Below are positions 8,720 to 17,833 of a stretch of DNA of 64,000 nt, one piece after another. The DNA comes from Hyphomicrobiales bacterium. GTDB lineage: Bacteria; Pseudomonadota; Alphaproteobacteria; Rhizobiales; Devosiaceae. The position numbers and the translations under genes are program-made. The stretch covers positions 1 to 64,000 of the forward strand of contig SEEL01000018.1 of the NCBI GenBank assembly GCA_004144345.1, given 5' to 3'. A model generated the notes under the pieces. It was not told the DNA's origin. It ran no database searches and was given only the letters and a program-made list of their open reading frames with translations. Numbering within the stretch: position 1 is the first letter of the stretch; each line of letters starts with the position of its first letter.

Positions 8720-9387
8720 GGTCGCGGGCGATGCCCGAACAGCGCCGAGCCGACCCGCACATGGGTGGCGCCCATGGCGATGGCCGTTTCGAAATCCGCG
8801 CTCATGCCCATCGACAGCGTCGTCGCGCCGGTCTCACCGGCCAGGATCGCCAGCTGCGCGAAATAGGGCCCCGCCGGCACGCCTTCGGGCGGAATGCCCA
8901 TCAGCCCGTCGATGGTCAGCCCATGCACCTCGCGGCAACGTTTGACGAAAGCCACCGCTTCGGCGGGCGGGATGCCGGCCTTTTGCGGCTCGAGCCCGAT
9001 ATTGACCTGCACCAGGAGACGCGGCTGGCGGCCGGCCTTCTCCATCTCGGTCTTGAGCACGCCGGCGAGCTTGTCGCGATCGACCGTCTCGATCACATCG
9101 AACAGCGCCACGGCCTCGCGCGCCTTGTTGGTCTGCAGCGGACCGATCAGATGCAATTCTATGCCGGCATAGGATGCCCGCAGCTCGGGCCATTTGCCGG
9201 CGGCTTCCTGCACCCGGTTCTCGCCGAAGATGCGCTGCCCCGCCTCGAGGAAGGGGCGGACCTCGTCGGCCGAAAAGGTCTTCGAGACCGCAACCAGTTC
9301 CACCCGCTCGGCCGGCGGGCCGAAACGGCGGTGCGCGGCGTCGATGCGGGCGCGAATGCTATCGAGACGTTCGGCGGCGCTGTCCAT
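8716..9387 (-). CDS. YggS/PLPBP family pyridoxal phosphate homeostasis protein
   Basis: TIM-barrel protein of 223 residues resembling the N-terminal domain of alanine racemase. The PLP lysine is K36 in [14 protein letters not shown]; later family signatures are [20 protein letters not shown] and [28 protein letters not shown]. It has no known catalytic activity and buffers PLP. The divergent gene leuS starts 100 bases away. Confidence 0.92.
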   Translation of the reverse strand: MDSAAERLDSIRARIDAAHRRFGPPAERVELVAVSKTFSADEVRPFLEAGQRIFGENRVQEAAGKWPELRASYAGIELHLIGPLQTNKAREAVALFDVIETVDRDKLAGVLKTEMEKAGRQPRLLVQVNIGLEPQKAGIPPAEAVAFVKRCREVHGLTIDGLMGIPPEGVPAGPYFAQLAILAGETGATTLSMGMSADFETAIAMGATHVRVGSALFGHRPRP

Positions 9388-9486
9388 CGCCCTGCTGTTG
9401 ACCCATTTCGAGTTTCGTGGTGTTGGTCCGCTACCCTAAAATTCCCCGGCAAAGCAACTCTTTGCCGCCTCAAGGACGTACCCGAA

Positions 9487-12105
9487 GTGAAACCTATCGA
9501 GCGCTACAACCCGCGTGTCGAGGAACCGCGCTGGCAGAAAGCGTGGGAGGACCAGCAGTCCTTTGTCGTCTCCAATGACGATCCGCGCCAGCGCTATTAC
9601 GTGCTCGAGATGTTCCCCTATCCGAGCGGGCGCATCCACATGGGCCATGTGCGCAACTATGCGATGGGCGACGTGCTCGCCCGCTACAAGCGCGCCCGCG
9701 GCTTCAATGTGCTGCATCCGATGGGCTGGGACGCCTTCGGCCTGCCGGCGGAAAACGCCGCCAAGCAGACCGGCAGCCATCCCAAGACCTGGACCTACGC
9801 CAACATCGCGGCGATGAAGAAGCAGCTCAAGACCATGGGCCTGAGCTTCGACTGGTCGCGCGAATTCGCCACCTGCGACGTCGACTATTACGCCAAGCAG
9901 CAGAAGCTGTTCCTCGATTTCCTCGAGGCAGGCCTCGTCACGCGCAAATCCGCCAAGGTCAATTGGGACCCGGTGGACGAGACCGTGCTCGCCAATGAGC
10001 AGGTGATCGACGGCCGCGGCTGGCGCTCCGGCGCCCTGGTCGAGCAGCGCGAGCTGACGCAGTGGTTCTTCAAGATCTCGGACTTCTCCGAGGATCTGCT
10101 GAAAGCCATCGACGGCCTCGAGGGCTGGCCCGAAAAAGTGCGCACCATGCAGCGCAACTGGATCGGCAAGTCCGAAGGCATGCGCCTGCTGTTCGAGATG
10201 ACCGACCCGGCCGCCGCGCCGGCGACCGCCATCGAAGTGTTCACGACGCGCCCCGACACCATCTTCGGCGCGAGCTTCATCGCGCTGTCGCCCGACCATC
10301 CGCTGGCGACCGAACTGGCGAAGTCGAACCCGGCGCTGGTCGATTTCATCGCCGAGTGCCATCGCCAGGGCACCGCCACCGAGACGCTGGAAAAGGCCGA
10401 AAAGCAGGGCGTTTTCACCGGGCTGACGGTCAAGCATCCGGTCAAGCCGGGCGAGACGCTGCCCGTCTATGTCGCGAATTTCGTGCTGATGGACTACGGC
10501 ACCGGCGCCATTTTCGGCTGCCCGGCGCATGACCAGCGCGACCTCGATTTCGCCCGCAAATACGATCTCAACGTCATCCCGGTGGTGCTGCCGCCCGATG
10601 GCGACGCGGCGAGCTTCGCCGTGGGGACCGAGGCCTATGTCGGCCCCGGCCGCATCTATCACTCGGAGTTCCTCGACGGGCTGACCGTCGACGACGCCAA
10701 GAAGCGGATCGCCGCCTATTTCGGCGAGCGCCGCGTCGGCAACGGCCCGCAGGGGACGGTCGAGACCAATTATCGCCTGCGCGACTGGGGCGTCTCGCGC
10801 CAGCGCTATTGGGGTTGCCCGATCCCGATCATCCACTGCCCCGAACATGGCGTGGTGCCGGTGCCGGCCGCCGATCTGCCGGTGGTGCTGCCCGACGACG
10901 TGACCTTCGACCGGCCGGGCAATCCGCTCGACCACCATCCGAGCTGGAAGCACGTGAACTGCCCGCTCTGCGGCACGCCGTCCCGGCGCGAGACCGACAC
11001 GATGGATACGTTCGTCGATTCGTCCTGGTATTTCGCCCGCTTCACGGAGCCGAAATCCGCCGACCCGACCGTGCCCGCCGTCGCCAATCAATGGCTGCCG
11101 GTGGACCAGTATATCGGTGGCATAGAACACGCTATCTTGCATCTGCTCTACAGCCGCTTCTTCACCCGCGCGATGCACAAGACCGGCCATCTGGGCATGG
11201 ATGAGCCGTTCCACGGCCTGTTCACCCAGGGCATGGTGGTGCACGAGACCTATCGCGACCAGAACGGCGACTGGGTGCTCCCGGCCGACATTCTGCTCGA
11301 GGGCATGGGCGACGGCCGCAAGGCGACGCATGCCGCGACCGGTGCACCGGTCGAGATCGGCTCGATCGAGAAGATGTCGAAGTCCAAGAAGAACGTCGTG
11401 GACCCAGACGAGATCGTCCAGACCTACGGCGCCGACACGGCCCGCTGGTTCATGCTGTCCGACTCGCCGCCCGAGCGCGACGTGCAATGGACCGAGGCCG
11501 GCATCGAGGGCGCCAGCCGCTTCCAGCAGCGCGCCTGGAAGCTGCTGCACGAATCGATAGAACTGAGCGGCACCGCCTCGACGGGCGAGACGCCGGCCGG
11601 CGAGATCGAGGCGATCCGCAAACTCATCCACCGCGCCGTCGATGGCGTGGCCCAGAGCATCGAGGCGCTGCGCTTTAACAGCGCCGTGGCCCAGATCTAT
11701 GAGCTGACCAACGGCCTCGCGAAGTTCTCGGCTACCCTCGAGGTGAAGCCCACCGCCAATGGCGCGGCCGCGCTGGGCGAAGGCGTTGAGCATCTGGTGC
11801 AGCTGATCGCGCCGATGATGCCGCATCTGAGCGAGACCTGCTGGGCAGCGCTCGGCAAGACCGGCATGGTCGCCGACGCCGGTTGGCCTGAGGTCGATCC
11901 GGCGCTGCTGGTCGATTCGGCCGTGGTGATCGCCGTGCAGGTGAACGGCAAGCGCCGCGGCGAGATCACGGTGCCGGTTGGCGCCCCGCGCGAGCAGGTC
12001 GAGAAAGAAGCCTTGTCTCTCGACGCGGTTGCCCGCATGCTGGAGGGCGTGACGCCCAAAAAGATCATCATTGTGCCCGACAGGATCGTGAATGTGGTCA
12101 TCTGA
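9487..12105 (+). CDS. leuS: Leucyl-tRNA synthetase
   Basis: Class I synthetase charging tRNA-Leu; 872 residues from GTG 9487, which follows AAGGA by about ten bases and gives the family start [24 protein letters not shown] is HMGH at 51-54 and KMSKS is at 629-633. The CP1 editing domain is present ([19 protein letters not shown], then [15 protein letters not shown] with its catalytic Asp). The C-terminal domain ends at [16 protein letters not shown]. The long upstream part of the track frame is only a shadow of the minus-strand genes. lptE begins inside its last 14 bases. Confidence 0.97.
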   Translation: MKPIERYNPRVEEPRWQKAWEDQQSFVVSNDDPRQRYYVLEMFPYPSGRIHMGHVRNYAMGDVLARYKRARGFNVLHPMGWDAFGLPAENAAKQTGSHPKTWTYANIAAMKKQLKTMGLSFDWSREFATCDVDYYAKQQKLFLDFLEAGLVTRKSAKVNWDPVDETVLANEQVIDGRGWRSGALVEQRELTQWFFKISDFSEDLLKAIDGLEGWPEKVRTMQRNWIGKSEGMRLLFEMTDPAAAPATAIEVFTTRPDTIFGASFIALSPDHPLATELAKSNPALVDFIAECHRQGTATETLEKAEKQGVFTGLTVKHPVKPGETLPVYVANFVLMDYGTGAIFGCPAHDQRDLDFARKYDLNVIPVVLPPDGDAASFAVGTEAYVGPGRIYHSEFLDGLTVDDAKKRIAAYFGERRVGNGPQGTVETNYRLRDWGVSRQRYWGCPIPIIHCPEHGVVPVPAADLPVVLPDDVTFDRPGNPLDHHPSWKHVNCPLCGTPSRRETDTMDTFVDSSWYFARFTEPKSADPTVPAVANQWLPVDQYIGGIEHAILHLLYSRFFTRAMHKTGHLGMDEPFHGLFTQGMVVHETYRDQNGDWVLPADILLEGMGDGRKATHAATGAPVEIGSIEKMSKSKKNVVDPDEIVQTYGADTARWFMLSDSPPERDVQWTEAGIEGASRFQQRAWKLLHESIELSGTASTGETPAGEIEAIRKLIHRAVDGVAQSIEALRFNSAVAQIYELTNGLAKFSATLEVKPTANGAAALGEGVEHLVQLIAPMMPHLSETCWAALGKTGMVADAGWPEVDPALLVDSAVVIAVQVNGKRRGEITVPVGAPREQVEKEALSLDAVARMLEGVTPKKIIIVPDRIVNVVI

Positions 12106-12595
12106 CACGCGGCGCATTCGCGGGCTCGGCTGGAGCGTCGTTCTGGTCGCGGCGCTCGCGCTGGGCGGCTGCACCGGCCTTCGTCCGGTCTATGGCGACA
12201 ATGGCATCGCGGCGCAGCGCGTCGAGGTGCAATACGCCAAGCCCAACAGCCGCCTCGAGCAGGTGATCTATCAGGAGCTGGCGCTCAAGCTCGGCAAGTC
12301 GACCGGCGAAGTGCCCGTTGTGGCGATTGCCGTCAGCCAGTCGTCGCGCAATCTCACGAGCAACAGCGTGACGCGGCCGCATGATCAGCGGCAGGTGACG
12401 GTGAGTGCCCTGATCACGGTGACATCGCCTGCGGGCGACGTACTGTTCTCCGGTTCGCGCTCGCAGACCGCCGATTACACCACCAGCGCCCAGGCCGGCG
12501 CCAATGAGCAGGCCGCGCAAACCGCGGCGCTGCAGGCCGCAAAGCTGCTGGCCGACACGGTGCGTCTGCAGATCCTGGCGGCTCTCGCCAATTGA
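12092..12595 (+). CDS. lptE: LPS-assembly lipoprotein LptE
   Basis: Outer-membrane lipoprotein that plugs the LptD barrel and helps deliver lipopolysaccharide to the cell surface. The product has 167 residues, a signal peptide and lipobox LGGC (C27), then [10 protein letters not shown] and the low-complexity C-terminal helix typical of alphaproteobacterial LptE. It overlaps leuS by 14 bases and holA by 4, a tight three-gene unit found widely in alphaproteobacteria; that position supports the call as much as the sequence does. Confidence 0.85.
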   Translation: MWSSDTRRIRGLGWSVVLVAALALGGCTGLRPVYGDNGIAAQRVEVQYAKPNSRLEQVIYQELALKLGKSTGEVPVVAIAVSQSSRNLTSNSVTRPHDQRQVTVSALITVTSPAGDVLFSGSRSQTADYTTSAQAGANEQAAQTAALQAAKLLADTVRLQILAALAN

Positions 12596-13614
12596 CCGCG
12601 CTCAAGGCGCATGAGGTCGAGCGCTTCCTCAAGCGGCCCGACCTCGAAGCCGGCATCATTCTGATCTATGGCCCGGATACCGGGCTGGTTCGCGAATCGG
12701 CACAGCGCCTCGTGCGCTATTATGCCGGCGGCGACAGCGACGGCATGGGCCTCGTAACGCTCGACGGCGGCGACCTCGACAAGGACCCCGGCCAGTTGCT
12801 GGTCGAAGCTAGAACGTCGTCCTTGTTCGGCGAGAAGCGCGTGGTGCGTGTGCGCGGGGCAGGCAAGGCGATCACAACCGTACTGAGCCAACTGGGCGAT
12901 GATCCTTCCGGGGCGATCGTGATTCTAGAGGCCGGCAATCTCGTGCCGAAGGACGCGCTGCGCGCGCTGGCCGAAGCCTCGCGCAATGCGCGCGCCTTGC
13001 CCTGCTATGCCGATAGCGATGAAACGATCCTGCGGCTGATCAATGAGAGTTTCGCCAAGGCCGGCGTGCGTGCCGAGCCTGAAGTGGCGCAAACACTGAA
13101 GGATCTGCTGGGCAATGACCGCGAAGTGACGCGCCGCGAGCTCGAAAAGCTCACCCTGTACGCGCAGGAGAGCGGGATTCTAGTCCGCGAGGACGTCATC
13201 ACGCTCTGCGCCGACAATGCCATGCTGGTGCTCGACGAGGTGGCGGATGCCATCGGCACCGGCCACGCCGAGCGGCTCGACGCCGCGCTCGGCCGCGCGC
13301 TGTCGGCGGCCGTGAACCCGCAGCAATTGCTCTCGTCGGTGATGCTGCACTTCACGCAGTTGCGGCGCTGGCGTTCGGTCGTCGATTCGGGCGTTTCGGC
13401 GCGCGATGTGCTGGAAGGGGCTCGGCCGAAGCCGCATTTTTCACGTAAATCAGCGCTGGAGCAGCAATTGCGGCTCTGGTCCGATCCGGCACTCGCCATC
13501 GCCACCGAACGGCTGCACCAGGCCGTGGCCGAATCGCGCAAGAATTACGGGCGGGCCGAAACGCTGACGCGCCGGGTGTTCCTGGCGCTGACGCAGATGG
13601 TGGCGCACCACTAA
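12592..13614 (+). CDS. holA: DNA polymerase III delta subunit
   Basis: Clamp-loader subunit that opens the beta ring during replication. The 340-residue protein starts at a TTG that overlaps the lptE stop (TTGA) and shows the family layout: IILIYGPDTGLVRESAQRL (AAA-like first domain with no Walker A lysine), TSSLFGEKRVVRVRGAG, KDLLGNDREVTRRELEKLTLY and the collar domain with LRRWRSVVDSG. It is convergent with parB; only 15 bases separate the stops. Confidence 0.93.
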   Translation: MTALKAHEVERFLKRPDLEAGIILIYGPDTGLVRESAQRLVRYYAGGDSDGMGLVTLDGGDLDKDPGQLLVEARTSSLFGEKRVVRVRGAGKAITTVLSQLGDDPSGAIVILEAGNLVPKDALRALAEASRNARALPCYADSDETILRLINESFAKAGVRAEPEVAQTLKDLLGNDREVTRRELEKLTLYAQESGILVREDVITLCADNAMLVLDEVADAIGTGHAERLDAALGRALSAAVNPQQLLSSVMLHFTQLRRWRSVVDSGVSARDVLEGARPKPHFSRKSALEQQLRLWSDPALAIATERLHQAVAESRKNYGRAETLTRRVFLALTQMVAHH

Positions 13615-13629
13615 GGCGCGCCGGCGGCC

Positions 13630-14496
13630 TCAGCGCTGCAGTTTCTCAATCACCAGGTCGAGCTGTTCTAGCGAACGGTAGCGAATCTCGACTTTGCCGC
13701 CCTTTTCCTTGTGGTCGATGGCGACGCTCATGCCCAGTACATCGGACAGGCGCTTCTCGAGCGCCAGCGTATCGGCATCGCGGGGCTCTTCCGACTTGGG
13801 CTCGCGCTTCGGCACACTGCCGCGCTGGCTGAGCACTTCGGCTTCGCGGACGGAGAGGCCATCTTCGATGATCTGCTTGGCGAGCGCCATCGGGTCGTCG
13901 ACGGTGATCAGCGTGCGCGCATGACCCGCCGTCAGCTGGCCATTGGAGACCATATCGCGCACATTCTGCGGCAGCTTGAGCAGCCGCATGGTGTTGGCGA
14001 CGTGCGAGCGAGATTTTCCGATAACCTGCGCAAGGTCTTGTTGCGTATATGAAAACTGCTCAATAAGCTGTTCATAACCCTGTGCTTCTTCCAGTGGATT
14101 AAGGTCCACTCGCTGCACGTTCTCAATGATCGCCAGCTCGAGCGATTCCTTGTCATCGACCTCGCGGATGATGACCGGCACGTCATGGAGGCCAGCGCGC
14201 TGGGCGGCGCGCCAACGGCGCTCGCCGGCGATGATCTCGAAAATGTTCGGATCTTCGCTCGGACGGACGAGCAGGGGCTGCATCACGCCCTTCTCGCGAA
14301 TCGAATTGGTCAGCTCTTCGAGCTGTTCCGGCGCAAATTCGCGGCGCGGATTGGCACGGTTGGCGATGATGAAGTCGAGCGGCAGGCGCTTCTGGTTGCC
14401 ATTGCTGGCCTCAGCGACGCGCGGCGCCTCGATCGGGGCCATATCGCCGATAAGAGCCGCGAGGCCGCGCCCGAGTCTGTTGGGTTTTTCTACCAT
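13630..14496 (-). CDS. parB: Chromosome-partitioning protein ParB
   Basis: CTP-dependent DNA clamp that loads at parS and spreads to organise the origin. The protein is 288 residues: the ParA-stimulating N-terminus NRLGRGLAALIGD, the CTPase box II GERRWRAAQRAG (91-102), the HTH YTQQDLAQVIGKSRSHVANTMRLLKLP (about 139-165) and a C-terminal dimer domain. parA lies 7 bases upstream in the same operon. An 85-base stretch coding for residues around the HTH is unusually AT-rich compared with the rest of the gene. Confidence 0.97.
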   Translation of the reverse strand: MVEKPNRLGRGLAALIGDMAPIEAPRVAEASNGNQKRLPLDFIIANRANPRREFAPEQLEELTNSIREKGVMQPLLVRPSEDPNIFEIIAGERRWRAAQRAGLHDVPVIIREVDDKESLELAIIENVQRVDLNPLEEAQGYEQLIEQFSYTQQDLAQVIGKSRSHVANTMRLLKLPQNVRDMVSNGQLTAGHARTLITVDDPMALAKQIIEDGLSVREAEVLSQRGSVPKREPKSEEPRDADTLALEKRLSDVLGMSVAIDHKEKGGKVEIRYRSLEQLDLVIEKLQR

Positions 14497-14503
14497 TTTG
14501 GCC

Positions 14504-15304
14504 TCATGCAGCGTTCAGTTGCCGCTCGCGGCGGATGACTTCGGTGGCGAGCCGCAGATAGGCCTGGCTCCCGGCACATTTCAGATCGTAAAGCAAAGCC
14601 GGCTTGCCATAGGACGGCGCTTCGCTCAGCCGGACATTGCGAGGAATTACAGTGTCATAGACGAGATTGCCCATCGTCCCGCGCACGTCCTGCAGCACCT
14701 GCTCACTGAGCGAATTGCGCTTGTCGAACATGGTCATCACGACGCCCTGGATCTGCAGGCGCGGATTTAGCGTCGTCCGGATTTGTTCAATGGTTTGAAG
14801 GAGTTGGCTCAAACCTTCGAGCGCAAAGAACTCGCATTGCATCGGCACCAGCACGGCGTCCGCCGCGACCAGCGCGTTGACGGTGAGGAGGTTCAGCGAG
14901 GGCGGGCAGTCGATAATGACGTAGCTGACCGGCTGCTGCTCGATGGCCAGCTGCGGCAACTCCTTGAATGCATTGCGCAATTTGAATGCGCGGTCGGGCT
15001 GCTGCGAAATCGTCTGTTCGACACCGAGCAAATCGAGCGTCGAAGGCACAATCGCAACGCGCGGCACGTCGGTCATGATCGAGGCCTGGGCAACCGTAGC
15101 GTCGCCGACCATCAGATCATAGGACGACACGTCGCGGTCCTGCCGGTCGATTCCCAAGCCCGTAGAGGCATTTCCCTGCGGATCGAGGTCGACAATAAGG
15201 ACGCGCTCGCCGATTGCGGCGAGGGCAGTGGCCAGATTGATGGCGGTCGTCGTCTTGCCGACGCCGCCCTTCTGGTTCGCGAGGGTGATAATGCGTGGTG
15301 CCAC
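14504..15304 (-). CDS. parA: Chromosome-partitioning ATPase ParA
   Basis: Deviant Walker-type ATPase (266 residues) that forms a nucleoid gradient and pulls ParB-bound origins apart. The deviant Walker A motif KGGVGKTTT spans about residues 12-20, with signature lysine K12 and P-loop lysine K17; VIIDCPPSLNLLTVNAL is the Walker B/switch region. It is the chromosomal class (short, no N-terminal HTH). It is transcribed with rsmG, mnmG and mnmE upstream on the same strand; the gap to rsmG is 15 bases. Confidence 0.97.
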   Translation of the reverse strand: MAPRIITLANQKGGVGKTTTAINLATALAAIGERVLIVDLDPQGNASTGLGIDRQDRDVSSYDLMVGDATVAQASIMTDVPRVAIVPSTLDLLGVEQTISQQPDRAFKLRNAFKELPQLAIEQQPVSYVIIDCPPSLNLLTVNALVAADAVLVPMQCEFFALEGLSQLLQTIEQIRTTLNPRLQIQGVVMTMFDKRNSLSEQVLQDVRGTMGNLVYDTVIPRNVRLSEAPSYGKPALLYDLKCAGSQAYLRLATEVIRRERQLNAA

Positions 15305-15319
15305 GCCCGTCTCCTGCCG

Positions 15320-15907
15320 CTAAGCGCTTGATTTGTCGCGTAAATTGCTGATCTCGAGAACGACGCCCTCGGGATCGGACTCGCTATTGTGAACTACCAC
15401 ATCGAAGTGGAAATGGGCAGTCGCCGCGTCAAGTTCTTGACGATAATTGCGTCCCTTTGGCAGCAAGCAGCGGGTGCTTTGGCTCGCGAAAGTCGCGCAA
15501 TAACGCAGCAGCACGGGCAGGGCGGCGAGCGCCCGCGACGTAATGACGTCGTAAGTTTCACGTGAATCAATGTCCTCGGCGCGCAGCGCGAGGACGGTGA
15601 TTGGCAGGCTCAGGTCGCGCGCTACGGTGCGAAGGAAAGACGCCTTCTTGGCAATCGGCTCTACCAGCGTGAAGCGCCGCTGTGTTTCACGTGAAGCAAT
15701 CGCCATCGGGATAGCCGGGAAGCCGCCGCCGGAGCCAATGTCGAGCAGGTTGAGATCGTCGTCGCGCAGGAACTTCACCAGCTGCAGGCTGTCGGCGATG
15801 TGGCGGGGCCACAGCTCGCCGATTGTTTCACGTGAAACGAGATTCTGAACCGCGTTCCACTTGATCAACAGCTTTGCATAGGCTTCGAGGTCGGATTGCT
15901 GGCTCAT
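15320..15907 (-). CDS. rsmG: 16S rRNA (guanine-N7) methyltransferase RsmG
   Basis: SAM-dependent enzyme that methylates G527 of 16S rRNA (GidB). The product has 195 residues with the SAM loop [17 protein letters not shown] (about 53-69) and the early motif [22 protein letters not shown]. Its start overlaps the end of mnmG by four bases, giving the classic gidA-gidB arrangement next to parAB. Three parS-like sites lie within the gene, so its DNA doubles as the densest part of the centromere in this window. Confidence 0.95.
   Translation of the reverse strand: MSQQSDLEAYAKLLIKWNAVQNLVSRETIGELWPRHIADSLQLVKFLRDDDLNLLDIGSGGGFPAIPMAIASRETQRRFTLVEPIAKKASFLRTVARDLSLPITVLALRAEDIDSRETYDVITSRALAALPVLLRYCATFASQSTRCLLPKGRNYRQELDAATAHFHFDVVVHNSESDPEGVVLEISNLRDKSSA
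15554..15569. promoter_or_regulatory. parS-like site (2 mismatches)
   Basis: AGTTTCACGTGAATCA, two mismatches from TGTTTCACGTGAAACA, inside rsmG. Confidence 0.75.
15683..15698. promoter_or_regulatory. parS-like site (1 mismatch)
   Basis: TGTTTCACGTGAAGCA, one mismatch from the consensus, inside rsmG. Together with the site at 15824 it is the best ParB-binding candidate in the window. Confidence 0.88.
15824..15839. promoter_or_regulatory. parS-like site (1 mismatch)
   Basis: TGTTTCACGTGAAACG, differing from consensus only in the last base, inside rsmG. Confidence 0.9.
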
Positions 15908-17766
15908 CCGGCTTTCCGCAGCCCGCCACGCCGGATGATAGCCAGCAACAGCGTCGCTGCCGCCGGCGTCATGCCATCCAGCGCCTGGGCCTGCGCCAGC
16001 GTGGCCGGCTTGGCCGTCGAAAGCTTCTGCCGCAGCTCCGCGGAGAGCCCGGGAATCACGTTATAATCCAGCCATTCCGGGATGTTGACGGCTTCGTCGC
16101 GCCGCATGGCCTCGACATCCGCCCGTTGCCGGTCGAGATAGACCGCATATTGCGCGTCGATGGAAAGCTGTTCCAGAATCGGCGTTCCAATCGTGCCGAT
16201 TACGGGCCAGACTCGTGTTATATCGCTACTGTCGACGCTGGGGTAGGCGAGCAAATCGAACGCCGTTCTGCGCTGACCATCGGCATTGACGGCAATCCCG
16301 GCCTTGCGTGCCTCTGTCGGGGTAACGTTCAGCGAATCCAGCAGCTTGCGCCCGTCGTCCAGCGCCTTGATCTTCGACTGGAAGGCCGCTTGACGAGTCG
16401 CGCCAACGAGACCCTTCTCGATGCCGAGCCGCGTCAGGCGCTGGTCGGCATTGTCGCTCCGCAGATGCAGCCGGAACTCTGCCCGCGAGGTGAACATGCG
16501 ATAGGGTTCGGCGACGCCGCGCGTCACCAGATCGTCCACCATCACGCCCGTGTAGGATTCCGTGCGCGACAGAACGATCTGCTCATCGCCCTTGGCCTTC
16601 AGCCCCGCATTGGCGCCCGCAAGCAGACCCTGCGCGGCCGCTTCCTCGTAACCGGTCGTACCGTTGATCTGGCCGGCGAGGAACAGGCCCGGCAGCTTCT
16701 TCAGCTCCAGCGTGGCGTTGAGCTCGCGCGGATCGACATAGTCATACTCGATTGCATAGCCCGGGCGGATGATCCGGACATTCCCCAACCCCGGCATGGT
16801 CTTGAGGAACGCCTCCTGGACCTCGGCGGGGAGGGAGGTCGAGAGGCCATTCGGATAGATCGTCGGGTCGTCGAGCCCCTCGGGCTCAAGGAAGATCTGG
16901 TGGCTCTCCCGGTCGGCAAAGCGAACGATCTTGTCCTCGATGGACGGGCAATAGCGCGGCCCACGGCTCTGGATCCGGCCGGAATACATGGCCGAGCGGT
17001 GCAAATTGTCCGCGATGATCCGGTGCGTATCGGTCGTGGTGCGGGTGATATGGCACGAGATCTGCGACGTGGTGATCGCCGCTGTCAGCGTCGAGAAGGG
17101 CTCGGGCGGCGTGTCGCCCGGCTGCTCCTCGAGCACCGAAAAGTCGATGGAACTGCCGTCGAGCCGGGCAGGGGTGCCGGTCTTGAGGCGGCCCAGCCGT
17201 AGCCCAAGCTGCTCGAGCCGCACGGAAAGACCCAGCACCGGCTTCTCGCCGACCCGGCCGGCCGGAATGGTCTCTTCGCCGCGATGGATCAGGCCACGGA
17301 GGAACGTACCGGTCGTCAAGACGACGGACGATGTCGAAAAACGGCGGCCATCCAGCAGGATGACTCCTGTTATGTTGCCATTCTCGACCGTCAGATCGTC
17401 GACTTCACCCTCGATGATCGTGAGATTGGGCTGCGCCGACAGCGCTGCCTGCATCGCCTGCCGGTAGAGCTTCCGGTCCGCCTGCGCGCGGGGGCCACGG
17501 ACGGCTGGGCCCTTGCGGCGATTAAGGACGCGGAACTGGATGCCGGCGGCATCGGCGACCTGGCCCATCAGCCCGTCCAGCGCATCGATCTCGCGCACCA
17601 GATGGCCCTTGCCCAACCCGCCGATCGCCGGATTGCAGCTCATCTCGCCGATGGTCGCGAATTTGTGGGTGATCAGCGCCGTCGGCACGCCAAGGCGCGC
17701 GGCTGCCGCAGCCGCTTCCGAGCCGGCGTGTCCGCCGCCTACAATGATCACACCGAAATCCGTCAT
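15904..17766 (-). CDS. mnmG: tRNA uridine-34 modification enzyme MnmG (GidA)
   Basis: FAD-dependent partner of MnmE that makes cmnm5U at the wobble position of several tRNAs. The 620-residue protein has the dinucleotide fold [20 protein letters not shown], the signatures [18 protein letters not shown] and [20 protein letters not shown], and the second signature [21 protein letters not shown]. Start ATG 17766 sets the fold at residue 8. Three copies of the GAMTCNNGTTAT motif lie in the gene, two coded by ATA ACA, an otherwise avoided codon pair here. Confidence 0.97.
   Translation of the reverse strand: MTDFGVIIVGGGHAGSEAAAAAARLGVPTALITHKFATIGEMSCNPAIGGLGKGHLVREIDALDGLMGQVADAAGIQFRVLNRRKGPAVRGPRAQADRKLYRQAMQAALSAQPNLTIIEGEVDDLTVENGNITGVILLDGRRFSTSSVVLTTGTFLRGLIHRGEETIPAGRVGEKPVLGLSVRLEQLGLRLGRLKTGTPARLDGSSIDFSVLEEQPGDTPPEPFSTLTAAITTSQISCHITRTTTDTHRIIADNLHRSAMYSGRIQSRGPRYCPSIEDKIVRFADRESHQIFLEPEGLDDPTIYPNGLSTSLPAEVQEAFLKTMPGLGNVRIIRPGYAIEYDYVDPRELNATLELKKLPGLFLAGQINGTTGYEEAAAQGLLAGANAGLKAKGDEQIVLSRTESYTGVMVDDLVTRGVAEPYRMFTSRAEFRLHLRSDNADQRLTRLGIEKGLVGATRQAAFQSKIKALDDGRKLLDSLNVTPTEARKAGIAVNADGQRRTAFDLLAYPSVDSSDITRVWPVIGTIGTPILEQLSIDAQYAVYLDRQRADVEAMRRDEAVNIPEWLDYNVIPGLSAELRQKLSTAKPATLAQAQALDGMTPAAATLLLAIIRRGGLRKAG
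16053..16064 (+). repeat. GAMTCNNGTTAT motif, copy 2
   Basis: GAATCACGTTAT in mnmG, identical over all 12 bases to copies 5 and 6. On the coding (minus) strand it is read TAT AAC GTG ATT within DYNVIPGLS, so part of this copy could be protein constraint. Confidence 0.55.
16210..16221 (+). repeat. GAMTCNNGTTAT motif, copy 3
   Basis: GACTCGTGTTAT plus AT, the same 14-mer as copy 1. On the mnmG coding strand it is GAT ATA ACA CGA GTC; ATA, ACA and CGA are all rare here. Confidence 0.6.
17362..17373 (+). repeat. GAMTCNNGTTAT motif, copy 4
   Basis: GACTCCTGTTAT in mnmG, read AAC ATA ACA GGA GTC on the coding strand, again with rare ATA ACA codons. Confidence 0.55.
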
Positions 17767-17810
17767 GGCGGCGGTCTATACAGCGCGCGCGCCTCGCTCA
17801 CAACGGCAAT

Positions 17811-17826
17811 GGTTTCACGTGAATCG
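17811..17826. promoter_or_regulatory. parS-like site (3 mismatches)
   Basis: GGTTTCACGTGAATCG in the short gap between mnmG and mnmE. The CACGTG core and TTT/GAA flanks are kept; the outer bases differ. Confidence 0.6.
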
Positions 17827-17833
17827 TTGGCGG

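Noticed and set aside
11120-11150. Rare-codon run (ATA GAA CAC GCT ATC TTG) in leuS resembling the GAMTCNNGTTAT motif
   Set aside because: It contains no GANTC and matches only loosely; the protein segment is highly conserved in LeuRS.
9436-12174. Long minus-strand frame of 912 codons opposite leuS
   Set aside because: It mirrors leuS codon by codon, is rich in Arg/Gly/His/Ala with no domain, and leuS is unmistakable on the other strand.
13437-13452. TTTTTCACGTAAATCA in holA as a further parS site
   Set aside because: The CACGTG core is broken (CACGTA) and three positions differ; kept out of the parS list.
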